From contig JAKQGT010000140.1 of NCBI GenBank assembly GCA_029556005.1, forward strand, positions 1-10,383: a stretch of 10,383 nucleotides of DNA, written 5' to 3'. The position numbers and the translations under genes were made by a program. The notes beneath the pieces are model-generated. The model was not told the origin of the DNA, did not search any database, and worked only from the letters and a program-made list of their open reading frames with translations. This DNA is from Chlamydiota bacterium. Lineage in GTDB: Bacteria; Chlamydiota; Chlamydiia; Chlamydiales; Simkaniaceae. Position 1 is the first letter of the stretch; every line of letters begins with the position of its first letter. This document shows, one piece after another, positions 1 through 8,900 of this stretch.

Positions 1-62
1 GGCCGGCAAGGCGACGCCGCAGCCACCGATCGGCCCTGCGCTCGGGCAAGCCGGCCTGAACA
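1..62. other. G+C-rich leading segment of anomalous composition
   Basis: The first 60 bases contain 46 G or C (77 %), whereas bases 61-120 contain 26 of 60 and bases 121-180 only 19 of 60. Third codon positions show the same step: 17 of the first 20 codons end in G or C, then 10 of the next 20, then 4 of the next 20. The encoded residues are normal for L11, so the reading frame itself is not disrupted. The change occurs within the very conserved stretch encoding NIM-FCKEYN, which is where a mis-join between two organisms could occur. Possible causes are a chimeric contig end or a real local conversion; sequence alone cannot separate them. Confidence 0.6.
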
Positions 63-388
63 TCATGGCTTTCTGTAAGGAGTACAATGCTAAAACGCAA
101 GACAAGGCAGGAGATATCCTTCCTGTTGAAATTTCGGTTTATTCTGATAAAAGTTTTACATTTATTACCAAACAACCCCCCATTTCCCGACTGATTTTAA
201 AGGAATTAGGAATTGAAAAGGGTTCAGGAGTTCCTAACCGAGATAAGGTGGGAAAACTCTCTAAAGAGCAAGTAAAGAAAATCGCTGAAAGAAAATACCC
301 TGATCTGCGTGTCCGTTCCATGGAAGCTGCACTATTGGTTGTTCAAGGAACAGCGCGGTCGATGGGTGTAGATATTATTGAAGGCTAA
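2..388 (+). CDS. rplK: 50S ribosomal protein L11, 5'-truncated by the window edge
   Basis: L11 sits at the base of the ribosomal stalk, binds the GTPase-associated region of 23S rRNA (helices 43/44) and helps elongation and termination factors act. The reading frame is open from base 2 and ends with TAA at 386-388, giving 128 residues; comparison with the usual 142-residue family suggests about 14 residues are missing upstream. The fragment starts at the AGK...[11 protein letters not shown]...NIM block of the N-terminal domain (the thiostrepton-binding proline-rich face). The C-terminal rRNA-binding domain follows, with [14 protein letters not shown] and the terminal [10 protein letters not shown] motif. 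Internal ATG codons such as the one at 65 lie inside the conserved N-terminal domain and are not the start. rplA begins only 6 bases after the stop, so the two are surely co-transcribed. The first 20 codons are strikingly G+C-rich compared with the rest of the gene. Confidence 0.97.
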   Translation, partial: AGKATPQPPIGPALGQAGLNIMAFCKEYNAKTQDKAGDILPVEISVYSDKSFTFITKQPPISRLILKELGIEKGSGVPNRDKVGKLSKEQVKKIAERKYPDLRVRSMEAALLVVQGTARSMGVDIIEG

Positions 389-394
389 GATACA

Positions 395-1093
395 ATGACA
401 AAGAGAAGCAAACGTTATAAAGAAATTCTCAAGCTTTATGACCCTACTAAATCTTACAATCTTAATGAGGCAGTGGAGATTTTAAAGAAAGCTCCTTCTG
501 TTAAATTTGATGAGTCTGTTGAAATTGCATTGCGCGTTGGTGTCGATCCTAAAAAATCGGATCAACAGGTCCGAAGCACCGTTTTTCTTCCTCATGGAAC
601 TGGAAAAACGCTACGCGTAGTCGTTCTTGCGACAGGAGAAAAAGTTAAAGAGGCATTAGATGCTGGAGCAGATGAAGCAGGGGATCAAGAGCTCATTGAA
701 AGAATCAAAGGAGGGTGGACCGATTTTGATGCTTTAGTTGCAACTCCAGACATGATGCGTGAAGTGGGTAAGCTAGGTAAAGTTTTAGGCCCCCGTGGAC
801 TCATGCCGACTCCGAAAGCGGGAACTGTTACAACAGATGTAAAACGGGCAGTGGAAGATTTGAAGAAGGGGAAAATCGAGTTCAAAGTAGATAAGAACGC
901 TGTTATTAATAACTTTGTAGGAAAGGTTTCTTTCACAAAAGAGCACCTTGTAGAGAATATTGAATCTCTCCTTAGCGCCATTTCAAAAGTGCGACCAGCC
1001 TCTGCTAAAGGACAGTTTCTGCGAAGCTTGTACATCTCATCGACGATGGGAGCTGGAATTAAAATCGATATCAACTCAATCGCACTTAGTTAG
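395..1093 (+). CDS. rplA: 50S ribosomal protein L1
   Basis: L1 forms the mobile stalk near the ribosomal E site and helps release deacylated tRNA; in many bacteria it also represses its own mRNA. The protein is 232 residues, the normal family length. Domain I is split around domain II (roughly residues 70-160), and the hallmark segment [19 protein letters not shown] lies at residues 125-143. The C-terminal block near residues 216-225 reads [10 protein letters not shown], where many homologues have a proline in place of the alanine. The ATG at 395 follows a GAAGG ribosome-binding sequence at 380-384, which lies inside the end of rplK, so translation is probably coupled to L11. The gene ends with TAG at 1091-1093, and the next ribosome-binding site overlaps this stop codon. 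No frameshift or truncation is seen. Confidence 0.98.
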   Translation: MTKRSKRYKEILKLYDPTKSYNLNEAVEILKKAPSVKFDESVEIALRVGVDPKKSDQQVRSTVFLPHGTGKTLRVVVLATGEKVKEALDAGADEAGDQELIERIKGGWTDFDALVATPDMMREVGKLGKVLGPRGLMPTPKAGTVTTDVKRAVEDLKKGKIEFKVDKNAVINNFVGKVSFTKEHLVENIESLLSAISKVRPASAKGQFLRSLYISSTMGAGIKIDINSIALS

Positions 1094-1103
1094 GAAGCAA
1101 AAT

Positions 1104-1619
1104 ATGAGAAAAGAAAAGCAATTCTTACTAGATGAGATAAAGGACCAACTTGCGGACTCAAATGCCTTCCTTCTGACAAGTTATCAAGGTATGAGCCCCA
1201 ACCTAACTTCAGAATTTCGTAAGTCGGTTTTTGAGACAGGTGGTTTTTTTAAAGTTGTTAAGAAGCGTGTATTTTTAAAAGCTGCAGCTGAAGCAGGAGT
1301 TTCAGTCGATTCCGATAGCCTTAAGGGGCATATTGGAATCGTTTATGCTGGCAAAGATACCATTGCGACAACAAAAGCTATCTATAAATTTACCAGTGAC
1401 AATAAGGACTTACTCGAAGTACTGGGAGGTCTTTTTGAAGGGAAAATGTGTTCACCACAAGACTTCAAAGAGATTTCACAACTTCCAAGTCTGGAGCAGA
1501 TGCGTGCAGAATTCTTAGGCGTATTAGAAGCTCCAATGTCTGGAACCGTGGGTGCGATGGAAGCACTCCTAGGGGGCTTGATCAGCTGTGTCGATCAAAA
1601 AGCCCAGAAAGAATCATAA
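1104..1619 (+). CDS. rplJ: 50S ribosomal protein L10
   Basis: L10 anchors the L12 dimers to the ribosome and with them forms the flexible stalk. The frame is open further upstream (to 960), but that part overlaps the end of rplA and does not look like L10; the ATG at 1104 is chosen because an AGGA at 1092-1095 sits 8 bases before it and because it gives 171 residues, the usual length. The N-terminal rRNA-binding domain includes AFLLTSYQGM (21-30) and GGFFKVVKKRVFLKA (46-60), where most homologues have KVVKNTL. The C-terminal helix, about residues 144-171, is the part that binds L12 dimers and contains GTVGAMEALLGGLISCVDQ. The gene ends in tandem in-frame stops (TAA then TGA, 1617-1622). Only 10 bases separate it from rplA, leaving no room for a long independent leader. 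Confidence 0.97.
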   Translation: MRKEKQFLLDEIKDQLADSNAFLLTSYQGMSPNLTSEFRKSVFETGGFFKVVKKRVFLKAAAEAGVSVDSDSLKGHIGIVYAGKDTIATTKAIYKFTSDNKDLLEVLGGLFEGKMCSPQDFKEISQLPSLEQMRAEFLGVLEAPMSGTVGAMEALLGGLISCVDQKAQKES

Positions 1620-1633
1620 TGAACATAAGCACA

Positions 1634-1649
1634 AGAGGAAATAACCGTG
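1634..1649 (+). promoter_or_regulatory. Ribosome-binding site and GTG start of rplL
   Basis: AGAGGA at 1634-1639 lies 7 bases before the GTG at 1647-1649. This site decides the start of rplL: an in-frame TGA at 1620-1622 bars any start much further upstream, no ATG occurs in frame between that stop and the conserved N-terminal domain, and the next in-frame ATG lies inside or after that domain. The GTG is therefore the initiation codon, even though L12 must be made in several copies per ribosome. The strong, well-spaced site may compensate for the weaker codon. Confidence 0.8.
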
Positions 1650-2051
1650 GTACAACAAGAAGCAAACATTGATCAACTCGTAGATACGTTAAGCCAGCTT
1701 TCTGTTTTAGACCTTTCTAAGCTTAAGAAAGCTTTAGAAGAAAAATGGGATGTCAAAGCTGCTGCAGGAGGGCCTATGATGATGGCTGCTGCTCCAGTTG
1801 CTGGTGGTGATGCTGCTGCACAAGAAGAAGCAACCGATTTTAAAGTGACTTTGGAAGAAGCGCCTGCTGACAAGAAAATCGCTATTATTAAGGTAGTGAG
1901 AGAAGTGACTGGACTAGGACTAAAAGAAGCAAAAGACCTAGTTGAAGGAGCTCCTAAGCCTATTAAGGATAGTGCACCTAAAGCAGAAGCTGAAGAGATT
2001 AAGAAAAAGCTTACAGACGCTGGAGCAAAAGTATCACTTGCAGGTGTCTAA
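1647..2051 (+). CDS. rplL: 50S ribosomal protein L7/L12
   Basis: L12 is the multi-copy stalk protein whose C-terminal domain contacts EF-Tu, EF-G, IF2 and release factors and stimulates GTP hydrolysis. The 134 residues show the three expected parts: an N-terminal dimerisation helix pair (about 8-35, [20 protein letters not shown]), an alanine/glycine-rich flexible hinge (about 37-62, including [14 protein letters not shown]), and the C-terminal factor-binding domain (about 64-134). The latter carries the diagnostic [20 protein letters not shown] at 75-94 and the final GAKVSLAGV. Initiation is at a GTG behind a good ribosome-binding site. The gene lies 27 bases after rplJ and is followed by a hairpin, as expected where stalk-protein output must exceed that of the polymerase genes downstream. 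The sequence is intact and unremarkable. Confidence 0.98.
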   Translation: MVQQEANIDQLVDTLSQLSVLDLSKLKKALEEKWDVKAAAGGPMMMAAAPVAGGDAAAQEEATDFKVTLEEAPADKKIAIIKVVREVTGLGLKEAKDLVEGAPKPIKDSAPKAEAEEIKKKLTDAGAKVSLAGV

Positions 2052-2081
2052 GCTAAACTTGATTAAGAGTTTACGTGCAAG

Positions 2082-2110
2082 GCAGAAACCTCTCTAGAGG
2101 TTTCTGCTTT
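2082..2110 (+). terminator. Hairpin in the rplL-rpoB gap, probable attenuator
   Basis: The arms GCAGAAACCTC (2082-2092) and GAGGTTTCTGC (2097-2107) are perfect inverted complements, giving an 11-bp stem with a four-base TCTA loop, followed by TTT. It begins 31 bases after the rplL stop. Since rpoB has no convincing promoter of its own in the remaining ~75 bases, this is more likely a partial terminator than a full one. In Escherichia coli the same gap holds a known attenuator and an RNase III processing site, so either role is possible here. The rest of the gap (2111-2186) is A+T-rich, with a TATAAAAT-like sequence at 2118-2125 but no recognisable -35 box. Confidence 0.65.
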
Positions 2111-2186
2111 CGCGCATTATAAAATTAAAGTGCAGAATTAGCGCCATAAACGTATCAAAAACGCCAGACTTTACGGAGGCATTTCC

Positions 2187-5100
2187 ATGCTAAAAAGACC
2201 GCCAGAAAGGGTGAGTTTTCGTGGCCGAGAAGAGATTATTGATCTTCCCAACCTGATTGAAATACAGATTAAATCCTTCCGACAGTTTTTCCAAGAGGAT
2301 AAGCTTCCTCACGAGCGGGAGAACATGGGACTAGAGGAAGTCTTTAGAGAAATTTTCCCCATTAAATCGTATGATGAAAAAACGGTTCTCGAATACCTAT
2401 CTTATAATCTTGGAGTTCCCAAATATTCACCTGAAGAGTGCATCAGACGAGGGATTACTTTTAATGTCACCCTAAAAGTCAAGTTTCGTTTAACAGACGA
2501 AACAGGGATTAAAGAAGAAGAAGTCTATATGGGGACTATCCCTGTCATGACGAACCAAGGGACATTCATCATCAATGGTGCAGAGCGCGTTATTGTATCC
2601 CAGCTTCATCGCTCTCCTGGTGTTTCTTTTGAGCAAGATATGCATTCAAAAGGGAACGTATTGAGTTCCTTCCGCATCATACCCTATCGCGGAAGCTGGC
2701 TAGAAGCTTCTTTTGATATCAATGATCTGATCTATATCTATGTTGATCGCAAAAAACGGCGCCGAAAAGTGCTTGCTACCTCTTTTATCCGTACATTGGG
2801 TTACTCTTCAGATGCAGATATCATTGAAGAATTTTTCAATACTTATCGTGTGAAAATTAAATCAGATAAAGACTTTCCTAAGCTTGTAGGGAAGATTTTG
2901 GCTGAAGATATTCTGGATGAGGAAACGGGAGTTGTTTTTGGAAAAGCATCAGAGAAACTGACAACAGCGATGCTTAAGCGGATGTTTGATGCAGGGATTA
3001 GTGCGATCCGTATTGCGGAAGATGCCGATGAGACGAGCCCGATTATTAAAATGCTTGCAAAGGATCCTACAGACTCCTATGAATCGGCCCTGAAAGATTT
3101 CTATCGAAAAATTCGTCCCGGTGAACCCGCAACTCTGTCTAATGCACGTTCAACGATTATGCGTCTATTCTTTGATCCCAAACGGTATAATTTAGGACGC
3201 GTAGGTCGCTATAAACTCAATCGCAAACTAGGACGGGAAACGAAAGAAGAGGATCTCGAGATTGTCACCTTGAAAAAAGAGGATATCGTCGATGCTCTGA
3301 AGTATCTTATCCGTCTTAAACAGGGGAGTGATGATGCCCATGTTGATGATATCGATCACTTAGGGAACAGGCGTGTACGATCTGTGGGTGAGTTGATTCA
3401 GAATCAGTGCCGCATTGGCTTAGCCCGTATGGAAAAGATTATCAAAGAACGGATGAACCTCTTTGATTTTTCTTCCGATACCCTCACTCCTGGAAAGTTA
3501 GTTTCAGCAAAGGGCCTAGCAGGAGTTCTAAAAGACTTCTTTGGCCGTTCGCAACTTTCACAGTTTATGGATCAAACCAACCCTGTGGCAGAGTTGACGC
3601 ATAAACGCCGCCTCTCTTCATTGGGACCTGGAGGTCTCAACAGGGAACGTGCCGGGTTTGAAGTCCGAGACGTTCACTCCAGTCACTATGGACGTGTCTG
3701 TCCGATTGAGACTCCTGAAGGACCCAATATCGGTTTGATTACATCCCTTTCTTCTTTTGCGAAAATCAATGAGTTTGGATTTATCGAAACACCTTATCGG
3801 ATTGTCAGAGACGGTGTGGTGACCGAAGAAATCGAATATATGACTGCCGATTTAGAAGAAAAGTGTGTCATTGCGCAGGCCTCTGCTGCTTTGGATAAGC
3901 ACAACATGTTTGAAGAGCCCATTGTTTGGGCCCGCTATCGTGGGGAACCTCTTAAAATCGAGTCGGAAAAAGTCACCCATATGGACGTTTCCTCTAAGCA
4001 ACTGGTTTCAGTTGTTACCGGTTTGATTCCCTTTTTGGAGCACGACGATGCAAACCGAGCACTCATGGGTTCGAATATGCAACGTCAAGCCGTTCCTCTT
4101 CTCATTACAGATGCCCCTGTTGTAGGCACGGGAATGGAAATGCGTATTGCTCGTGACTCGGGAGCGGTTGCTATTGCAGAAGAAGATGGCATTGTGGAGT
4201 TTGTAGATGGATTCCAGATTGTGATTGCTTCTAAAGCTAACCGTATGAGCAAAAAGACCTATAACCTAAAAAAGTTCATGCGCTCGAATGCCGGAACTTC
4301 TATCAACCAAACTCCCCTTTGTAACGTGGGTGATGAGGTGCGAGCAGGAGATGTAATTGCCGATGGACCTGCAACGGATAAAGGGGAAGTGGCTCTTGGT
4401 AAGAATGTTCTTGTCGCCTTCATGCCTTGGTGTGGCTATAACTATGAAGATGCCATCATCATGTCTGAAAAACTCATTCGGGAAGATGCCTATACCTCTG
4501 TCTACCTGGAAGAATTTGAACTAACTGCTAGAGATACCAAGCTCGGTAAAGAAGAGATCACCCGTGATATTCCAAACGTTTCGGAAGAGGCTTTGGCTGA
4601 TTTGGGTGAAGATGGGATTATCCGTATTGGCGCAGAAGTTAAACCAGGGGATATTCTTGTTGGAAAAATTACCCCTAAATCTGAAACGGAACTTTCCCCT
4701 GAAGAACGCCTTTTACGAGCGATCTTTGGAGAGAAGGCTGCCGATGTTAAGGATGCCTCTCTAACAGCTCCACCAGGTACGGAAGGGGTTGTCATGGACG
4801 TTAAAGTGTTTAGCCGTCGTGATCGCCTTTCCAAAACAGATGATGAGCTTGTTGAAGAAGCGACACGCATTAAAGATGTTCACCGTGAATTTAAAGAGAA
4901 AGAGACCGATCTTTTAATGCAATTTCACGAAAAGCTGGGCGCTCTACTCTTAGGAGAGGAAGCTCCTGAATCGGTGATGCATCGCATTACCGGCGATGTT
5001 TTGATCAAAAAAGGAGAGAAGATCAATCAAGAGATGTTAGAGCTCTTGGAATCTGAAAATCCTGATCACCTCATTTTACCACAAAATGATACCTATGAAG

Positions 5101-5951
5101 CTCTCAAAAAGATTCTGCGTCAGCATGAAACATCCATGGAAGAACTTCATATGGAACATAAGTCTGAAGTCGAATACATGCGCAAAGGGGACATCGAACT
5201 CGATCCCGGAGTGATCCGTCAGGTCAAAGTTTATATTGCGACCAAGCGTAAGCTTCAGGTGGGTGATAAAATGGCGGGACGTCACGGAAACAAAGGTGTT
5301 GTTTCTAACATTGTTCCTGAGGCGGATATGCCCTATTTACCAGATGGGCAGACCATTGAAATCATTCTCAACCCTCTCGGGGTTCCCTCACGGATGAATA
5401 TGGGGCAACTACTCGAAACCCATTTGGGCTTAGTCGCAAGAAAAGCCGGAATTTATGTGAAGAGTCCCGTATTCGAAGGATTCCCAGAAGATCGAATCTG
5501 GGAAATGATGGTTGAACAAGGCTACTCAGAAACCGGAAAAACGTATCTCTATGACGGTCGTACAGGTGAGCGCTTCGACAACACAGTTGTTGTTGGCTAT
5601 ATTTATATGCTCAAGCTTTCTCACCTTGTTGCAGACAAGATCCATGCGCGGGCTATTGGTCCTTACTCATTAGTTACACAACAACCTCTGGGTGGTAAAG
5701 CTCAGATGGGAGGACAGCGCTTTGGAGAGATGGAAGTATGGGCACTCGAAGCTTATGGTGCCGCACACCTACTTCAAGAAATGCTGACTGTAAAGTCGGA
5801 TGACGTTTCTGGCCGTACGAGAATTTACGAGTCGATTGTGAAAGGGGATAATACCCTTAAGGCGGGCACTCCCGAATCCTTCAACGTACTTGTAAAAGAG
5901 ATGCAAGGTTTATGCCTCAATGTCCGCGCTGAATGCGCCAATGAAGAGTAA
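2187..5951 (+). CDS. rpoB: DNA-directed RNA polymerase subunit beta
   Basis: Beta is one of the two catalytic subunits of the core polymerase and forms one pincer of the DNA-binding cleft. The protein has 1254 residues, near the 1252 of Chlamydia, and starts at an ATG preceded by GGAGG (2175-2179, 7-base spacing). Landmarks are intact: the rifampicin pocket [12 protein letters not shown] with Q459, D462, H472 and S477 (E. coli 513, 516, 526, 531); [13 protein letters not shown] just after; the acidic pair E754-D755 in [21 protein letters not shown] at 1026-1037 with active-site lysines K1028 and K1036; and the C-terminal [20 protein letters not shown] clamp and switch region. From E754 to K1028 is 274 residues, against 252 in E. 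coli, due to a charged helical insertion around 895-1010 in the place of the E. coli SI2 region. The unmutated rifampicin residues predict a rifampicin-sensitive enzyme. Expression follows rplL by read-through of the hairpin. Confidence 0.99.
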   Translation: MLKRPPERVSFRGREEIIDLPNLIEIQIKSFRQFFQEDKLPHERENMGLEEVFREIFPIKSYDEKTVLEYLSYNLGVPKYSPEECIRRGITFNVTLKVKFRLTDETGIKEEEVYMGTIPVMTNQGTFIINGAERVIVSQLHRSPGVSFEQDMHSKGNVLSSFRIIPYRGSWLEASFDINDLIYIYVDRKKRRRKVLATSFIRTLGYSSDADIIEEFFNTYRVKIKSDKDFPKLVGKILAEDILDEETGVVFGKASEKLTTAMLKRMFDAGISAIRIAEDADETSPIIKMLAKDPTDSYESALKDFYRKIRPGEPATLSNARSTIMRLFFDPKRYNLGRVGRYKLNRKLGRETKEEDLEIVTLKKEDIVDALKYLIRLKQGSDDAHVDDIDHLGNRRVRSVGELIQNQCRIGLARMEKIIKERMNLFDFSSDTLTPGKLVSAKGLAGVLKDFFGRSQLSQFMDQTNPVAELTHKRRLSSLGPGGLNRERAGFEVRDVHSSHYGRVCPIETPEGPNIGLITSLSSFAKINEFGFIETPYRIVRDGVVTEEIEYMTADLEEKCVIAQASAALDKHNMFEEPIVWARYRGEPLKIESEKVTHMDVSSKQLVSVVTGLIPFLEHDDANRALMGSNMQRQAVPLLITDAPVVGTGMEMRIARDSGAVAIAEEDGIVEFVDGFQIVIASKANRMSKKTYNLKKFMRSNAGTSINQTPLCNVGDEVRAGDVIADGPATDKGEVALGKNVLVAFMPWCGYNYEDAIIMSEKLIREDAYTSVYLEEFELTARDTKLGKEEITRDIPNVSEEALADLGEDGIIRIGAEVKPGDILVGKITPKSETELSPEERLLRAIFGEKAADVKDASLTAPPGTEGVVMDVKVFSRRDRLSKTDDELVEEATRIKDVHREFKEKETDLLMQFHEKLGALLLGEEAPESVMHRITGDVLIKKGEKINQEMLELLESENPDHLILPQNDTYEALKKILRQHETSMEELHMEHKSEVEYMRKGDIELDPGVIRQVKVYIATKRKLQVGDKMAGRHGNKGVVSNIVPEADMPYLPDGQTIEIILNPLGVPSRMNMGQLLETHLGLVARKAGIYVKSPVFEGFPEDRIWEMMVEQGYSETGKTYLYDGRTGERFDNTVVVGYIYMLKLSHLVADKIHARAIGPYSLVTQQPLGGKAQMGGQRFGEMEVWALEAYGAAHLLQEMLTVKSDDVSGRTRIYESIVKGDNTLKAGTPESFNVLVKEMQGLCLNVRAECANEE

Positions 5952-5959
5952 GAATAATT

Positions 5960-5975
5960 AAGGAGCTCCTTGGAG
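5960..5975 (+). promoter_or_regulatory. Palindrome and double ribosome-binding site before rpoC
   Basis: The 31-base gap between rpoB and rpoC holds two Shine-Dalgarno-like elements. The first, AAGGAG (5960-5965), is the left half of a perfect 12-base palindrome AAGGAGCTCCTT (5960-5971) and lies 17 bases before the ATG, too far for efficient use. The second, GGAG at 5972-5975, is 7 bases before the ATG at 5983 and is the likely functional site. As RNA the palindrome could form only a short 4-bp stem, so its regulatory meaning is uncertain. Confidence 0.5.
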
Positions 5976-5982
5976 AAATTTC

Positions 5983-8900
5983 ATGCAAGAAGATGAATTT
6001 CATGATTCTCAATTTGATAAACTAACGATCCGAATTGCCTCAGATGATGTCATTCGTAATGAATGGTCTCGAGGGGAGATCAAAAAGCCTGAAACGATTA
6101 ATTATCGTACGTTTAAGCCTGAGAAAGGGGGGCTTTTTTGTGAAAAGATTTTCGGTCCAACGCGCGATTGGGAATGTGCCTGTGGAAAATACAAGAAGAT
6201 TAAGCACAAAGGGATCATTTGCGATCGTTGTGGGGTAGAAGTGACCCTTTCTAAAGTGCGTCGCGAAAGAATGGCTCATATTGAACTCGCTGTTCCCGTT
6301 GTTCATATTTGGTTTTTCAAAACACAGCCTTCTCGCATTGGAAACATCCTCGGCATGTCTGTTGCAGACCTTGAGCGTGTGATTTACTATGAAGAGTATG
6401 TAGTCACTGATCCCGGAGCTACCACTTTAGAGCGCAAACAACTTCTTAATGATCATGAGTTTCGTGAAGCGCAAGAAAAGTGGGGCCCCGATGCATTCAA
6501 AGCAAACATGGGGGGAGATGCTATTCGAGAACTCCTTGAAAAAGAAGACCTAATTACTGTCATTGCAGAACTCAAAGAGAAGCTACGTAAAACACGCTCG
6601 ATGCAAGCCCGTATGAAACTGGCAAAGCGTCTTAAAATTATTGAGAGTTTTGCCTTTTCTCCGAATAAACCCGATTGGATGGTGATTTCCTGCGTTCCTG
6701 TCATTCCTCCCGATTTACGCCCTCTTGTTCCTCTAGATGGTGGACGCTTTGCAACTTCTGACCTCAACGATCTTTATCGTCGTGTAATCAACCGAAATAA
6801 CCGTTTAAAGTCGATTTTAAAGCTTAAAACACCTGATGTCATTATTCGTAATGAAAAGCGTATGCTTCAAGAAGCGGTGGATGCCCTTTTTGATAACGGG
6901 CGTCATGGACACCCCGTGATGGGAGCTGGAAACCGTCCGCTGAAAGCCCTTTCTGAAATGCTTAAGGGGAAACAGGGACGTTTCCGTCAGAACCTATTGG
7001 GTAAACGGGTTGACTACTCAGGGCGTTCGGTCATTATCGTAGGTCCTGAACTCCGCTTCAATCAGTGCGGTCTTCCCAAGAAGATGGCCCTCGAACTCTT
7101 TGAGCCGTTTATTGTGAAACGCCTCAAAGGACGTGGACTGGTTTACACCATCCGTTCTGCCAAGAAAATGATTCAGCGAGGAGATCCTGAAGTATGGGAT
7201 GTTCTCGAAGAGATTATTAAAGGGCACCCTGTTCTTTTAAACCGTGCCCCCACACTCCATCGTCTCGGGATTCAAGCGTTTGAGCCTGTCCTGATTGAAG
7301 GGAAGGCGATTCGTATTCACCCCCTTGTTTGTACAGCTTTTAATGCCGACTTCGACGGGGACCAAATGGCTGTCCATGTTCCCCTTTCTGTTGAAGCACA
7401 ACTCGAAGCTAAACTCTTGATGATGGCTCCAGATAACATTTTCCTTCCTTCCTCTGGAAAACCGGCAGCTGTTCCTTCTCAGGATATGATTTTGGGTCTT
7501 TACTATCTCATGCATGATCCGATCTATTTCCCTGAAGACCATGGAAAACAGACGAAGGTTTTTGGATCCTCTGAAGAGGTCCTCCATGCCCTTTTTGGTG
7601 GTGATAGTTACAACTGGCATGGGAATAAGGAAAAGGATGTCCGCTTTGATAACTTCGGACGAGGCCTCCACATCCATGAGAAAATCAAAGTCCGCCTGGA
7701 GTCAGGGATTATTGAGACAACTCCTGGACGCGTTGTTTTTAACACCATTGTTCCGAAAGAACTCGGTTTCCAAAACTATGGTCTACGTAAGAAGAAGATG
7801 AGTGAGCTCGTCCTCGGGACCTATAAAAAAGTAGGTCTTGAAGCCTGCGTGCGCTTCTTGGATGACCTAAAACATCTAGGTTTTGGAAATGCGACAAAAG
7901 CTGCCCTTTCGATGGGAGTAAAAGACGTTTGTGTTCCTGAAGCCAAGCAAAAGATTCTTGAGGAAACCCAAAAGAAAGTCGCAATTGTTATTAAGCAATA
8001 TGAAGATGGTGTCATCACTGAAGGAGAACGTCATTCCAAAATCATTAGTATTTGGACAGACGTTTCTGAGATCTTAGCTGACCAACTCTTTGAAATCATT
8101 TCGAAACCTGAAGGGACATCTCTGAATCCTCTGTATCTCATGATGGATTCGGGAGCGCGGGGGAATAAATCTCAGGTTAAACAGCTAGGAGCTCTCCGGG
8201 GCCTCATGGCAAAACCTTCAGGGGAGATTATTGAGTCTCCGATTACTGCGAATTTCCGTGAAGGTCTTTCGGTACTTGAATTCTTTATCTCTTCTCACGG
8301 TGCCCGTAAAGGATTGGCGGATACCGCCCTTAAAACCGCAGACTCAGGATATCTAACGCGTCGTCTAGTAGACGTAGCGCAAGATGTTCTTGTAACGGAA
8401 CCCGACTGTGGGACATTGAATGGAATTGAAGTCGCCCCCATTAAACAAGGGCAAGAAGAGCTTCTTCCTCTCAAAGACCGTATTTTCGGGCGTACTGTTT
8501 GTGAAGATATCTATATGCCAGGAGATAAATCTATTCTCCTAGCGAAGTCTGGGGATACCCTTACAGTAAAACAAGCCGAGGCCATTGATGATTCTGGTAT
8601 TGACAGTATCCGAATACGTTCGACCCTGACTTGTGAATCTAAGCGGGGGATTTGCTCTCTTTGTTATGGTCTCAACCTAGCCAATGGCCGCCCTGTTGCT
8701 AAAGGGGAAGCCGTCGGCATTATTGCAGCGCAGTCGATTGGAGAGCCGGGAACCCAGCTTACCATGCGTACCTTCCATTTAGGGGGGATTGCCGCTGCTC
8801 ATGCAACGCCTGATTTGATCACCGAAAAGGAAGGGATTCTTGTCTATACTGACCTACGTACGGTGCGTAACAAAGAAGGAAAGTGGCTCGCGTTAAACAA

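Noticed and set aside
960..1103. Upstream extension of the rplJ frame to an ATG at 960.
   Set aside because: It would overlap rplA by 134 bases, and the added residues do not match L10; the ATG at 1104 has a well-placed ribosome-binding site and gives the family length.
1242..1253. Run of seven T followed by AAA in rplJ, resembling a slippery sequence for -1 frameshifting.
   Set aside because: The encoded GGFFK is a normal part of L10, the full-length frame is intact, and no useful product would arise in the alternative frame; no downstream stem was evident.
1619..1672. A 17-codon frame beginning at an ATG that overlaps the rplJ stop and running into rplL.
   Set aside because: It has no ribosome-binding site of its own, no recognisable product, and overlaps the conserved start of rplL in another frame.
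2115..2186. Possible promoter for rpoB using TATAAAAT at 2118-2125.
   Set aside because: No -35-like hexamer is found 16-18 bases upstream; the matching position falls in the hairpin arm. A+T-rich gaps give such -10 matches often.
4502..4870. Long reverse-strand frame of 122 codons inside rpoB, and similar reverse frames inside rplA and rpoC.
   Set aside because: Each lies wholly within a strongly conserved gene on the other strand, has serine/arginine-rich sequence typical of antisense shadows, and resembles no known protein.
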